DNA from: Panulirus ornatus
Lineage: Eukaryota > Arthropoda > Malacostraca > Decapoda > Palinuridae
Reading direction: 5' to 3'
DNA length: 64,000 bases
Assembly: GCF_036320965.1 (NCBI RefSeq)
Contig: NC_092225.1
Span: 1,423,756-1,487,755, forward strand
The notes beneath the pieces were generated by a model. It ran no database searches and had not been told where the DNA came from. It was given only the letters and a program-made list of their open reading frames with translations. Shown piece after piece: positions 13,636-27,262 of the stretch (its first letter is position 1; every line of letters begins with the position of its first letter). The translations under genes were made by a program, and so were the position numbers.

Positions 13636-13705
13636 GTCTCGGTGTTGTAGTGGTTGGTCGGCGTCTCTGACTTATGACTAACTAGTCCTGGTTCGATTCA
13701 CAGGT
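13636..13705 (+). mobile_element. tRNA-like SINE head
   Basis: A-box-like TGTTGTAGTGG (13643-13653) and B-box GGTTCGATTCA (13690-13700), 47 bp apart, fit a tRNA-derived pol III promoter. It differs from the head at 9780 and is similar in layout to 22540-22600. No complete cloverleaf is visible, so I do not call a tRNA gene. Confidence 0.45.
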
Positions 13706-13729
13706 AAAAGAGAGATGTGATAATAAGAG

Positions 13730-13882
13730 AGAGAGAGCTGATGAGGGTGTGCTGTAAAGACTTGGACTTACGGAGGGAATGAGAGACCAAGGTTGACAAG
13801 GATGATATATGTTTCAGAAGTAAGGAGACAAAGGAGATGTGGTAGACCGACTTTGAGATGGAATTTTGGAGTGAATAGCCCA
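13730..13882 (+). mobile_element. Fossil RTE LINE fragment (R6)
   Basis: GCTGATGAGGGTGTGCTGTA, then GAGGGAATGAGAGACCAAGG, then GATGATATATGTTTCAGAAG align in order with the LINE C-terminal coding region (in young copies GCAGAAGAGGGTGTTTTGAA and so on). Many substitutions and small deletions; no open frame. Far older than the copies around it. Confidence 0.6.
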
Positions 13883-14185
13883 CCCAGCTTACGTTCTAGT
13901 TGGTAAACAGGTAGACACCCAACTTGGGCTGAGGTAATTAGGTACCACAGCTGAGACAGGCCTAGCCAGCCGACAGCTAATAACTCGGCTCGAGGTTCCC
14001 AAGAGTTATGTGTCCGAATAAGCCTACCAGGAGCGGGTGGTACTTCGTACTTTTTAACCCAAGATGAGGATTATGTTAGATGTGAGTTCCTGAAATTAGA
14101 TCTTTAAATCTTACTGGACACTTCTTTTTTCAACCGCCAAATGTGCCTTGCAGTGTTATTTCAAGTGACCTGTTTATATATGTGC
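13883..14185. other. Unassigned sequence
   Basis: No gene or repeat recognised. Confidence 0.45.
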
Positions 14186-14578
14186 CTAACCATTACGATC
14201 ATACAGGATCATACATTTACCCTCCAAGACAGCACGGGATCATGCACTTAAACTACTAGATCATTCAAGACCATGTATATGACATCCAGGTGAATACAAG
14301 GTCATGCACGAAGCCTTCAAGATAACACAAAATCATACACATAATCTAGATATCATCATCATTACCATAACATTCAGGATCCATGATCATGCGCGTAACG
14401 TCTATGACAACACAAAGATCATGCACATAGATTACAATTTCAATATCGTTAAGATAACGTCCAAGACAAAACAAGGCTATACACGTAACCTCCAGGAAAG
14501 TACAAATCCATACATTAATCTCCAACATAGTACGAAAATGTACATAATCTCCAAGACATTACAGCTGTGAATAACATC
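14186..14578. repeat. About 31-bp degenerate tandem repeat
   Basis: Recurring GATCATGCACGTAAC / CTCCAAGACAACACAAG motif with about 12 divergent units. Confidence 0.6.
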
Positions 14579-15285
14579 ATATGCCAAAACAATAACTGAT
14601 GGAGAAAATATTCTATAACCATAAAGGAAGCAACATCGTTATCTCATTTAACAAAAGAAGGTTTAGGACATCTAATTCTAAATATGGGTTTTAAGAATCT
14701 GAAGTTACCCTGTATCTCTATAGAAATTTTAATTCAGTAGAATCCGTGGAATCATAAAATGATCATATCGTAAAACATCACAGAACGAAATTGTTAAGGT
14801 GAACCATGAAATTCATATCAAAATCATTTTTGTAACACTGCAAAAAATACGTTCCTTCCTTCGTTCTCTTTCTCTCAACAGAGAAAAGTTATTCGTACTT
14901 CATTCATATTTCTCTAGAGCTATTGTTTATGATGCTATCATTGTACTAGAGCTGGTGTTGTATCGGGCAGCTGTTTGTTGAATAAAACAGATCAGCGGCT
15001 CCTCTGTCAGTGTGCGTTATGGCGGAAGAGTCATGGAAACTGGACAGAGATGGTTAGCAGTCACAACCATGTCGGCTGACGAGCACCTACAGGTGGTGGT
15101 ACTTGGTGTGCAGGTCCACCTTCATCCAAGTGGCTTAAATTCAGTGGTATCGCTGGGTACCAGGCGGCGGGGAGGCCGTTCAAACAGTCTCTGCACAGGC
15201 AGCGTACAATAATGGATGGACATGCAAAGAAATAAAAAAAAAATCGTATGTATCTATGTATAATTTCTGAGTGTTGCGCCAGAAG
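14579..15285. other. Unassigned sequence
   Basis: A 66-codon frame at 15012-15212 is somewhat GC-richer than its surroundings, but I recognise no motif. Otherwise AT-rich and featureless. Confidence 0.4.
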
Positions 15286-15580
15286 AATTCTTGATCACGA
15301 ATGACACGATCCTTGAACACAAATGACACGATCTTTGAGCACGAATGGTATGATCCTTGACGACGGCACAAGTTTTATGACGACATTACGATCCTTGAGC
15401 ACAAAAAGAGCGATCCTTGAGCATTGCGGTACAATCCCTCAGCACGACAATGTGATCCATGACTACAACGGTGCCATCTTTGAACACGGCAGTGCAATCC
15501 TTGAGCACGACAGTAAGATCCTTGGGTATGATGGCGTGGCCTTTGACCTGATTCCGTAAGAGTCAAAGGCCAAATCACTA
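15286..15580 (-). mobile_element. Tandem-tailed SINE module (M2) with 21-bp units
   Basis: On the minus strand the core GGTCAAAGGCCACGCCATC (complement of about 15527-15550) is followed by about ten 21-bp units of GTCGTGCTCAAGGATTGCACT type (to about 15290). The core sits within a 10-bp perfect inverted repeat, GGCCTTTGAC...GTCAAAGGCC (about 15538-15571). The same core plus units occur at 27060-27260, 47690-47815 and 60365-60540. No tRNA-like head is obvious in this copy. Confidence 0.55.
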
Positions 15581-15984
15581 AAACTTGCTGAATGGGGTGA
15601 GGAATAGGTAATCATAAGATAGAAGATCAAGAATTCTATACCATAATACCACAAAGAACCCATAACATTGATAAGAAAATACCAGACGTGGATAACTACG
15701 ATATGGGACACATCCTATGGCCGTACCAAACCTCTGCCCACTGTGTCTCCCACAACCTCCAACAGCCTGGGCCTAGCCCAAGCTGTGGGGGTGAATATCG
15801 CCGCAGATTTCGCATGATATCTTCGCCAGGTACTGCCTCACTTATGGCCATCCACAACCCAGTAAAGCTATTGACCACATAATTCTGCTTGAGGAAAAGA
15901 ATTACTCAAACACTGCACAACATCCGTCACCTTGAAGCACAGTATCACTCACTGTCACCACTAATACCATATCCCTCCTCATTC
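15581..15984. other. Unassigned sequence
   Basis: No feature recognised. Confidence 0.45.
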
Positions 15985-16605
15985 ACTCGACCCACAGTGA
16001 CGCCATGAATCACCGTACCTGAACCTCTGAACTACTGTGACCCACCAAGTTATACCAATGTACAAACTGTAAACTAACAAAACCCGCTTAAACCCACTGT
16101 GTTATTTTGATAGAAGTTTACCCACCAAGACTCATATAACTCACTACAACCCACCATGATTCATTATAACTCAGTGTGACCCAGAAAAACTCATCACAAC
16201 ATACTGGGACCCACCTTGAATCACAGTAGCTCACTGTGACCAAAAATAACTCATATAACTTGCAATATCCCATCTTAACTCATGGAATCTCACCGTGACC
16301 CACCGTGACTTATGATAGCCTTATGACTCACTCTGACCTACCGTAATTGGCAGTGACTCATCCAGAGCTACTGCAGCCCACAGTGACTCACCAAGACTGC
16401 CCACATGATCCTCGGTAACCCAACTGCGATTTAGTGTGTATGACTCACTTCTACCCATTATGACCACCGCTGCTTATCATTAACCATCATAACATTATAA
16501 TCGGCCGTAGGGCGCCATGGATGACAACCGAAGCCTACTATCATCTCCAGTAATACATCATGGCTCACAAGTGTGGCACAGTATGACCACCATTAGCAGA
16601 ATTTT
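15985..16605. repeat. Degenerate CACC/GTGAC tandem repeat, left part
   Basis: Recurring ACTCACTGTGACCCACC-like phrases at 20-35 bp spacing. The same sequence character resumes at 18905-18990 beyond the LINE insertion. Confidence 0.55.
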
Positions 16606-18890
16606 TTTTTTATGAGCAAGATTCTTTCATAGCAGGAGATTTCAACATACCGGCATCCAGATCCCTTTTCAGTTGCTCTGATCCAGTTAATTGAGAAACC
16701 TGTTCGTGACGAGAATATATTAGATTTAGTTCAAACTACAAATGAGGATCTCGTTGATAATGTTAAGATGGAGAATAAGTTTGGTACAAGTGATCTCCAA
16801 CATATTACTTTTTAGGTCCCTTTCAACACTGTATGTGGTGTTGGTCAACATGACATTTGCAAAAAAATATCCGATTTTAAACATGCAAATCTTAATAATC
16901 TTCGCACTACTCTTGTCAGGCAAACCTGGGACAACATGGTCGATGAAAACGAGATAGACGAAGCTCGGAAAAGCTTCAGTAAAACCTTCATAGCAGTTGG
17001 GGGAACATATGTGCCAATTCACAGTAGATGGTCTATTTCTAAAACGAATCCAGTGGAGTAGCTTATACGAAATTCACAGAGACCAGTACTAGCGTGATAG
17101 AGCAAATTATGTGAATTTGCATAGAGAAAGTAAGAGCAAAGTAAACGTCATGTGAAGCGTAAGTTGATGATAACAAAAGAAACCAAAGAAGTTTTATACA
17201 GCTGTGCTAGAAACAAGAGAATCATCATTACCCAGTCAATGGGTCCACTGATTATGGAAAACGATGGCTTGGTTCAAGATAATGAACGCATGGCAAACTC
17301 TTTAATGACTTCTCTGCATCTATATTCATCAATCGAAGGCACAGTCCAGGTCCCAAATCCAGTTTCATTGATAAGAGAGGAAAATGTTCTGTAACAAATT
17401 GACATAAACGGAATGAAAAATAAACAAAACGGCAGACCATGATAAGCTTAAACCGAGGCAATGAAAGGGGCAAAAAATGAGACAGTTAAGCCCTCGACTG
17501 CCCTTTTTAATACGTTACTTGCTACAGAAAAAGTTCCATATGAATGGAAGTTTGCTTCTGTAAAACCGATCTTCAAAAAAGTTAATAATTCACTGCCCAG
17601 AAACTATCGTCAAATTAGCTCAAAGTCTGAAGATGGAAACCATATGGAAACCATTATTCGAGATAGGATTGTCAGACAGTTAGAGGACCATCGCTTTATA
17701 AACAATTTTCAGCATGGTTTCAACAAAATGTTAGAGGACCATCGCTTTATAAACCATTCTCAGCATGGCTTTCAACAAAATGTTCTCGTCTAACAAATCT
17801 GTTTGATTCATTTTATGAAGTAATCCAGCTTGGATGACGAAAGCAAAGCAGTTGATGTCATCTTTCTCGATTTTCAAAAAGCATTCGATAAGGTTCCGCA
17901 TCAAAGGCTGCTGACAAAAGTTAAGTCTCATGGCAGTGTTGGGTTGTACTTCAGTGGATAGGAAATTGGTTGACTGGCTGCAAACAAGAGAGTTGAGGTT
18001 AATGGCCAAACTTTAGAATGGTAAAACGTAACAAGTAGTGTGCCACAAGGATCAGTCTTGGGACAGATTCTCCTTCTCATGTATATTAATGATACTGTTA
18101 ATGGGCTGTATTGAAAAATATCAAAATTCCGTACTGATACAAAGGTGAAAAATAAATCTACAAATGAATTTGAACGTCTACCGTTTCAAATTAACATAAA
18201 CAAACTGCTGTACTGCGCTCATAGGTGGCAAATGAATTTTAACATCGATAAGTGCAAAGTTTTACATATCGTTGGCAAAAATGAATTCTGTTGAAGAACA
18301 AAAGGTAAATGAAAAATGTCCTGGGCGTAATAATCTCTCGTGGCCTAAAAGCAAGTAAGCAGTGCACAAATGCAGTGAAAGAAGCGAACAAAATCCTAAC
18401 TCGTTACAATTTATTGATTGGTCCCCATGTTGAATATTGTGTTCAGTTTTGGTCACATTACCATAAAAAAATGACAGAGAAAATGGAGAGAGTGCACCGT
18501 CGAGCTACCAAGATGATTGCCGGGCTGACAAACAAATCCTCCAAGAGCGGATTAAACGACTTGAATCTAACTTAGAAAAGAGAAGGATGGATTGTGTCTC
18601 TAATACAAGTACTCAAAATGATCACCTTTGTTAATCTTGATCTGTCAAGTTACTTAAGACTTGATTCGTCTGATTTCTCTCATAGTTATGTAAAGTCGTG
18701 GGTAAAAGTTTTCCCTCGAATGAGGGGCATTACTTACATGATTTGCGCCTCTTTAACCATGTTGACAATTTACAGGTTATTGTATTTGAATTATCTGTAC
18801 ACCTTCTAACTTTTATCATACTAATCTATGAGTGTCTGATACTTTCCACAATCACAAACAGCCTCGGTTTGTTGCTGTTTGAATTCCTTT
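16606..18890 (+). mobile_element. CR1-like LINE relic (EN, RT, 3' end)
   Basis: Domains appear in order. The endonuclease end shows FIAGDFNIP (about 16630), then NILDLVQTTNEDLV and FGTSDLQHI (SDH motif changed to SDLQH). The RT follows from about 17460: FNTLLATEKVPYEWKFASV, the motif A aspartate in FLDFQKAFDKVPHQRLL (about 17870), GSVLGQILLLMYINDT (motif B end), and motif C decayed to RTDT. The C-terminus has NLLIGPHVEYCVQFWSH, RVHRRATKMIAGL and LIQVLKMIT, typical of CR1-type elements. Stops and frameshifts are spread throughout. No 3' microsatellite tail is evident. Dead element; the clade call rests on motif style. Confidence 0.78.
17680..17781 (+). repeat. 51-bp direct tandem duplication inside CR1-like RT
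   Basis: Two adjacent 51-bp copies starting TTAGAGGACCATCGCTTTAT (17680 and 17731), with three or four differences. The length keeps the reading frame, so the RT repeats 17 residues around FIN.FQHGF. Confidence 0.9.
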
Positions 18891-18904
18891 GTATTCCTTT
18901 GTAC

Positions 18905-18990
18905 GACCTGCCATCGCCTCCCATGTTCCACCACGATCAACCGTAGCTCACCATGACCCGGTATGAGCCAATATGACCCATAACAGAAGC
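18905..18990. repeat. Degenerate CACC/GTGAC tandem repeat, right part
   Basis: CCACCACGATCAACC, TAGCTCACCATGACCC and ATATGACCC continue the array seen at 15985-16605, so the CR1-like element appears to interrupt it. Confidence 0.5.
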
Positions 18991-19229
18991 AGTCTTTGCT
19001 GCTCTACATTTCCTTAACATAAAGAATAGTTTTAGTGTTCATTTCATCACAGACTTCATTTGGTTACGACAGCCGTTCTCGTATGCTGAAATCTGTTTAC
19101 TGCTATTTCATGATTTCATTTTTCCGTTTGTCGTCTGCACTGGACGTCAGTCTGCATCAGGTTTGCATAATTCTTATTCACATTTCATAAACTACGTCGG
19201 CATAAAAAACAGTAAATCTGATTAGACGA

Positions 19230-19612
19230 AGAAAATAAATTAGCAAAGAAATGAGCTATTTGGGAGGTATTACAGTTCGTCTAAAATACAATCATTTGAG
19301 ATGTATTAAAGTTATTCTACAATGCACTTATTTGAGAGATGATATTATTATTTCCGATACACTTATTTGAGAGATGATATCATCATCTATTATACAGTTA
19401 TTTCAAAGGTATAAAAGTTAATTTTCAATACAGTTATCTAAGAGGTAATGCTGTTTATATACAGTGCAGTTATTTTAAAGGTGTTACAGCTTATCCAGAA
19501 TAAAGTAATTTAAGAGGTTTTCCACTTAATATTCAATACAGCTATTTGAGAGAATGTACAGTTTATCTTTAAATCAGTTATTTGAGGGGTATCTGTTTAT
19601 ATTCAACATAGT
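19230..19612. repeat. 36-bp degenerate tandem repeat
   Basis: Units of ATTTGAGAGGTATTACAGTT followed by ATTCTACAATACAGTT, about ten copies. Confidence 0.7.
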
Positions 19613-19639
19613 TATGTGTGATGTTGTCTTCACAGGTGA

Positions 19640-20962
19640 TTATATCCTTTAGGGAAAGTACGGAGTAGAGACAACCTCCTTGGAAGATGATGTACGAGCT
19701 TGAAAAATAGACATCACTGAGCGGGATGATAAGTCGAGAAGTGTGGTGATGTTGTTGATGTTGTGTGCATGTCTTTGTGAGGTGAGTGCAGGACAACTAA
19801 GGGATAAGTCATCCGTGCCTTCAGTATGGAAGTTGAATCTAGGGAATAAAGGGTGTAATGATAAGTTGGATCCGTGTGGTTATGTTGGAAAGATAGATTC
19901 AGTTCAGAAAACAGACAAGAATGTGTAACTCGTACATGCCTAGGGATTGTAGTTTCAGATATAAGTATGTCTAGTAGAGTGACTTGACATTGGGCTGTGA
20001 GGGCGACTGTTTAATGCTGCTCGTGTCAATGGTGTGTTTGTAAGGTTTATCAATGTCATGTTTCTTGGGGAAGTGGGACTGTGAGTATATAGGTTGCTCT
20101 AGTGTGAAGCAGGTGTGAGTTTTCTCTTATCATCATTTAGGAAATGGTGGTTAGTTATGGGATGATTTGGGTGAGAGGGTTCTAGTCGTGGTAGAAAGAA
20201 GTGGATGCCGAACATATTGAAGTGATATTGAACTGAATGTGCTTTTGTCTAGTCATGCAGGTGCTGAATCTCTGTATTTGCTCTGTAGCTGATGACTGAT
20301 CAGAGAGCCTTGTTTTGTGTGGTTTGCGGGTTTGTCATGTTTAGTTTTGACAGGATAGATGATCAGAGAGGTTAAGTGTAGATCTGCGGTGGGGCATTAT
20401 TCCCCTTGTCCAAGACTGGTGCCGGTATGTTTTGAAGGCGTTTAGTTTGCTATGGCTGTTGTGTTGATGTGTGTAGTGTAGGAAGATGTCACGTGTGTCG
20501 TACGTGATTTCCAATATGGTTATTCTGTTGAATGGAAGTGATTGACTATTCAGGCTTATGGGAGGATGGAGACTAGATTCATGGCTGTGCTAGGTTAAGA
20601 ACTTGGGTGACTGAGATTTGGTAAGGATGCAAATATTTTGTCCTGGTTGATCCTGTGTTATAAGTTTGTGACGTATGTTAAATGTTCGTTTCTGATTGAG
20701 TAGTTTCATGGCGTTGGAATAGAATATGACCGTAAAGTCATTTTTATATGAGAGAGCCTTCACACTCTGGTCTACAGGAGGTGATGGGAGGTCATTTAAG
20801 AGAAGACACTGAAACGGGTAGGAGAAGGAACCTTTCCCTGAGACACATCTCTGTAGGGTCTGAGGGTGTGGGAGGTGAAGCTTTTGAGAAAACAACACCA
20901 CAGTGTATCGGATGATAAAAAGTTTTTTGAGGCAAAATATGAATGGTCGTGATCCAGTCACC
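19640..20962 (-). pseudogene. Jockey-like LINE RT C-terminal relic
   Basis: The minus strand reads LLLNDLPSPPVDQSV followed by LSYKNDFTVIFYSNAMKLL (20730-20830), equivalent to LF..DLP.PP then the motif C line SYADDLTV, with the catalytic ADD replaced by KND. Further on, NRITILEITYDT and SKLNAFKTYRHQSW (about 20400-20560) match the NRTP.ILGVT.DT and LN.LKALAG.W region after the palm in jockey-like elements. Downstream is more eroded; LSLSCP near 19800 may be the end region. Many stops, no complete domain. Confidence 0.55.
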
Positions 20963-21295
20963 AGGAATTCATATTAGAATCCCTCACTCTCGTACATTAT
21001 TTGTCAACTGCCATATAACATGTACTCCTCCGGGGGACTTAGCCTCCTTTCCACTTTTTCCCCATCATTTTTTCCTAATGTAATTATCTCGCCAAGTGTC
21101 ACCTAGTGACAGATGTGAAAGGTTTGCGTGGCAGTTCGTGGCTGTTTCTCAGAAAAATGAAGATGAAGTCTTGAAGGTCTGTGGAAATTATCTTGATGTA
21201 AGAGTGAAATAAATTGATGAAGGAATGAATAAAAAGTTTCGTCTACATCTGTCTGAAAAATTAAAATCAGAGAAACTAGTTAAGAACCAGAGAGC
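20963..21295. other. Unassigned sequence
   Basis: May be eroded upstream sequence of the jockey-like relic, but no motif is readable. Confidence 0.35.
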
Positions 21296-21625
21296 TTATA
21301 CGTCGCACGACGGGTTATATCCATCGCTCGATAGGCGGTATTCGTCGTACGACAGGCGGTCTCCGTCGCACGATAGATGGTATTAGTTGCACGACAGGTG
21401 GTATCCATATCCCGACAGATAGTATCCTCGTACGTTAGATAGTATCAATCGCACGACAGGTGGTGTCCAACTCGCACGACAGCCGTTTTTCGTCGAATGA
21501 CAGCTAGTATCCAACGCACGGCAGACGTTATCCATCGCACGACAGTTGGTTTCTGTCGCACTGCAGTGGTTTTATAACACGACAGGCGGTACCCTCGCAC
21601 GACAGGTAGCATCCATCGCAATTAG
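21296..21625. repeat. 22-bp minisatellite, about 15 units
   Basis: Unit TATCCATCGCACGACAGGCGG plus T, CpG-containing and degenerate. Units alternate between CATCGCACGACAG and CGTCGTACGACAG forms. Confidence 0.8.
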
Positions 21626-22217
21626 AGGTTTGGTATAGGTATGTACTTCAGAACCTGGGTAAGGTTCTGGTCTTCCATCTATACAAGATCGTCAAGTGTC
21701 TGTTCGGGTGTTTGTGTGTTACTCCTTCATAGCCGAACCATAGCACACTGAGGCGCCATACTATGGGTGATGGTACTTCAGAAGCTGGCCAAGACTTTAA
21801 GCTACGGTCTATTGGCCCTTGAAGGCTGTTCTGAGGCTACCAAAGGCCCGCTTTTTCAAACGGCTTATGGATTAAACTTAGTTCACTGCACTCATTCAAT
21901 CCAGGCGACCTAGCAGCCTTAAATTATAATGAAATTACCTCCGGATCAAAGACATGCTCCAGGCGAACCAGAGCCTGGCCTTAGAGGCCAACAAAGGCTG
22001 CCTTTCAAGATCCAGAGTTTTAGTACTAAGGAAAGTTTTTTTCCCTGCTGGGTCTGCTGCCCAGAAATCACCTTTGGCAAAGTTGCATCTTCGTCAGTGG
22101 ACGAAAAGGACTACAGTCTCGTTGAAGACCTTTTCCTTTCAAAGGAATAAATCTTTTCGTAGCCACTGGATGAAGCGCAGCACTGAAGCTTCAGTAGCCT
22201 CATGAGAGGGGTCTCAG

Positions 22218-22220
<3 letters not shown>
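21626..22220. other. Unassigned sequence
   Basis: Frames of 73 and 83 codons (21929-22205) overlap in different phases with no recognisable motif. Confidence 0.4.
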
Positions 22221-22498
<278 letters not shown>

Positions 22499-22534
22499 TA
22501 GAGTTGTAGATAGCAGTTCCATAGTCAGGTATTG

Positions 22535-22620
22535 TCTCAGTGGTGGTCTAGTGGTACGCTCTCTGCCTGCTGTTCTCGGGAGTCTGGGTTCAGCTCTCGT
22601 CGTGCATGCAGTGGTAATCC
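22535..22620 (+). mobile_element. tRNA-like SINE head
   Basis: A box TGGTCTAGTGG (22544-22554) and B box GGGTTCAGCTC (22586-22596), 42 bp apart. No intact acceptor stem or CCA context, so a SINE head or tRNA relic rather than a gene. It stops where the inverted RTE 3' end begins. Confidence 0.45.
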
Positions 22621-22624
22621 TTTT

Positions 22625-23440
<816 letters not shown>

Positions 23441-25700
23441 TTTGCTTTTTCGCTGTCTCCCGCGTTTGCGAGGTAGCGCAAGGAAACAGACGAAAGAAAT
23501 GGCCCAACCCACCCCCATACACATGTATATACATACGTCCACACACGCAAGTATACATACCTACACAGCTTTCCATGGTTTACCCCAGACGCTTCACATG
23601 CCCTGATTCAATCCACTGACAGCACGTCAACCGAGGTATACCACATCGATCCAATTCACTCTATTCCTTGCCCTCCTTTCACCCTCCTGCATGTTCAGGC
23701 CCCGATCACACAAAATCTTTTTCACTCCATCTTTCCACCTCCAATTTGGTCTTCCACTTCTCCTCGTTCCCTCCACCTCCGACACATACATCCTCTTGGT
23801 CAATCTTTCCTCACTCATTCTCTCCATGTGCCCAAACCATTTCAGAACACCCTCTTCTGCTCTCTCAACCACGCTCTTTTTATTTCCACACATCTCTCTT
23901 ACCCTTACGTTACTTACTCGATCAGACCACCTCACACCACACATTGTCCTCAAACATCTCATTTCCAGCACATCCATCCTCCTGCGCACAACTCTATCCA
24001 TAGCCCACGCCTCGCAACCATACAACATTGTTGGAACCACTATTCCTTCAAACATATCCATTTTTGCTTTCCGAGATAATGTTCTCGACTTCCACACATT
24101 CTTCAAGGCTCCCAGGATTTTCGCCCCCTCCCCCACCCTATGATCCACTTCCGCTTCCATGGTTCCATCCGCTGCCACATCCACTCCCAGATATCTAAAA
24201 CACTTCACTTCCTCCAGTTTTTCTCCATTCAAACTCACCTCCCAATTGACTTGACCCTCAACCCTACTGTACCTAATAACCTTGCTCTTATTCACATTTA
24301 CTCTTAACTTTCTTCTTTCACACACTTTACCAAACTCAGTCACCAGCTTCTGCAGTTTCGCACATGAATCAGCCACCAGCGCTGTATCATCAGCGAACAA
24401 CAACTGACTCACTTCACAAGCTCTACTCATCCCCAACAGACTTCATACTTGCCCCTCTTTCCAAAACTCTTGCATTCACCTCCCTAACAACCCTATCCAT
24501 AAACAAATTAAACAACCATGGAGACATCACACACCCCTGCCGCAAACCTACATTCACTGAGAAGAGAACCAATCACTTTCCTCTCTTCCTACACGTACAC
24601 ATGCCTTACATCCTCGATAAAAACTTTTCACTGCTTCTAACAACTTGCCTCCCACACCATATATTCTTAATACCTTCCACAGAGCATCTCTATCAACTCT
24701 ATCATATGCCTTCTCCAGATCCATAAATGCTACATACAAATCCATTTGCTTTTCACATACATTCTTCAAAGCAAACACCTGATCCACACATCCTCTACCA
24801 CTTCTGAAACCACCCTGCTCTTCCCCAATCTGATGCTCTGTACATGCCTTCACCCTCTCAATCAATACCCTCCCATATAATTTCCCAGGAATACTCAACA
24901 AACTTATACCTCTGTAATTTGAGCACTCACTCTTATCCCCTTTGCCTTTGTACAATGGCACTATGCACGCATTCCGCCAATCCTCAGGCACCTCACCATG
25001 AGTCATACATACATTAAATAACCTTACCAACCAGTCAATAATACAGTCACCCCATTTTTTAATAGATTCCACTACAATACCATCCAAACCTGCTGCCTTG
25101 CCGGCTTTCATCTTCCGCAAAGCTTTTACTAACACTTCTCTGTTTACCAAATCATTTTCCCTAACCCTCTCACTTTGCACACCACCTCGACCAAAACACC
25201 CTATATCTGCCACTCTATCATCAAACACATTAAACAAACCTTCAAAATACTCACTCCATCTCCTTCTCACATCACCACTACTTGTTATCACCTCCCCATT
25301 TGCGCCCTTCACTGAAGTTCCCATTTGCTCCCTTGTCTTACGCACTTTATTTACCTCCTTCCAGAACATCTTTTTATTCTCCCTAAAATTTAATGATACT
25401 CTCTCACCCCAACTCTCATTTGCCCTCTTTTTCACCTCTTGCACCTTTCTCTTGACCTCCTGTCTCTTTCTTTTATACATCTCCCACTCAATTGCATTTT
25501 TTCCCTGCAAAAATCGTCCAAATGCCTTTCTCTTCTCTTTCACTAACAATCTTACTTCTTCATCCCACCACTCACTACCCTTTCTAATCTGTCCATCTCC
25601 CACGCTTCTCATGACACAAGCATCTTTTGCGCAATCCATCACTGATTCCCTAAATACATCCCATTCCTCCCCCACTCCCCTTACAATATAACTGCATATA
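23441..25700 (-). mobile_element. RTE-type LINE, best-preserved long copy (R8)
   Basis: Terminal stem-loop at 23451-23478, then the short-type 3'UTR (about 250 bp missing relative to R10), then about 2.05 kb of coding sequence up to a (TA)n tract at 25700. The 5' end is truncated in the linker after the endonuclease ([20 protein letters not shown]). Coding blocks are described in the next entry. Confidence 0.92.
23627..25694 (-). pseudogene. RTE endonuclease/RT protein, RT and C-terminal part of R8
   Basis: About 690 codons with only two frame breaks and no isolated stop. 25694-24554 gives the linker ([17 protein letters not shown]), [47 protein letters not shown] and motif [19 protein letters not shown] small insertion near 24560 then shifts the frame, and an extra A near 24435 shifts it again. 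24436-23627 gives motif C LLFADDTALVADS and the C-terminal domain to VVYLG. An in-frame 12-bp deletion removes YLEK after NVCEK. Product role: reverse transcription at a nicked DNA target. It lacks the endonuclease domain, so it could not act alone. Confidence 0.85.
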
Positions 25701-26529
<829 letters not shown>

Positions 26530-26940
26530 TTAATTCATCGTTCTCAAGGGATTGACGTACCATACTCAAGGGGTTAGCTCATCGTTCTGAAGGAGGGAAG
26601 TCATCGAGCTGAAGGGGTTTAAGTTTTCGAGTTGAAGGTGTTAAGTTGTTAAACTAAAGGGGTTAATTCGTCTTACTCAGGGGGTTGAACTGTACGCAAG
26701 GGGTTAAGGCCTTGATCTCAAGGGGTTAAGTCGTCACATTCAAGGGGATAATTCGTAATACTCGAAAGGTTAAGTCGTTGAACTCAGAAGGTTAAATCAT
26801 CATATTCAAAGGGTTAATTCGTTGTAATCGAAGGGTCAAGGCCTATTTCACAAGAAGTTAATTTGTCGAACTAAAGGGGTTATATATATCATACCTCATG
26901 GGTTACCGTCATATTCAAGAGGTGAAATGTGTCTTCTATA
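26530..26940 (+). repeat. 22-bp degenerate minisatellite, tail-like of SINE module M
   Basis: Unit CTCAAGGGGTTAAGTCGTCA plus about two bases, about 18 copies. It shares CTCAAGGG and GTCGT with the tail units of the tandem-tailed SINE, so it may be an expanded SINE tail. Confidence 0.7.
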
Positions 26941-27059
26941 TAGCTGATATTGAATTAAGGTTCGGTGTCGGGTGATCATTGCCTATTTCTCAATCAGGAG
27001 CAAGTGGAGAGAGAGAGAGGTAATGAAGATTTTACGATCATAAGATACCGAACCTTAGT

Positions 27060-27262
27060 CCAGTATCATAAGACAATCTCTGCTCGTTCAGTTCTTCAAC
27101 ACGACGGTACGACCCTGGAGCACAGTGGTAAGACCCATGGGTATGATGGCCTGGTCTTTGACCTGACCTTTATAGACCAGTTCTATGGGTTTATCATTGC
27201 GGTCAAAGATGAGGTCGTCGTTGACCTTAACATCAGGGTCATCTACCACTACCTCACTCTGC
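27060..27262 (-). mobile_element. Tandem-tailed SINE module (M3)
   Basis: The minus strand contains GGTCAAAGACCAGGCCATC (complement of about 27145-27165), then ATACCCATGGGTCTTACC, ACTGTGCTCCAGGGTCGTAC and CGTCGTGTTGAAG. This is the same order as at 47738-47815. A 9-bp inverted repeat, TCTTTGACC...GGTCAAAGA, spans about 27154-27211. Confidence 0.55.

Noticed and set aside
13735..13765. Hammerhead ribozyme core (GCTGATGAGGG)
   Set aside because: The motif comes from a mutated LINE codon run, with no matching GAAA core or flanking stems.
15527..15575. Helitron 3' hairpin
   Set aside because: A hairpin exists, but the CTRR-type end at the required distance is not consistent between copies, and two copies carry a tRNA-like head instead.
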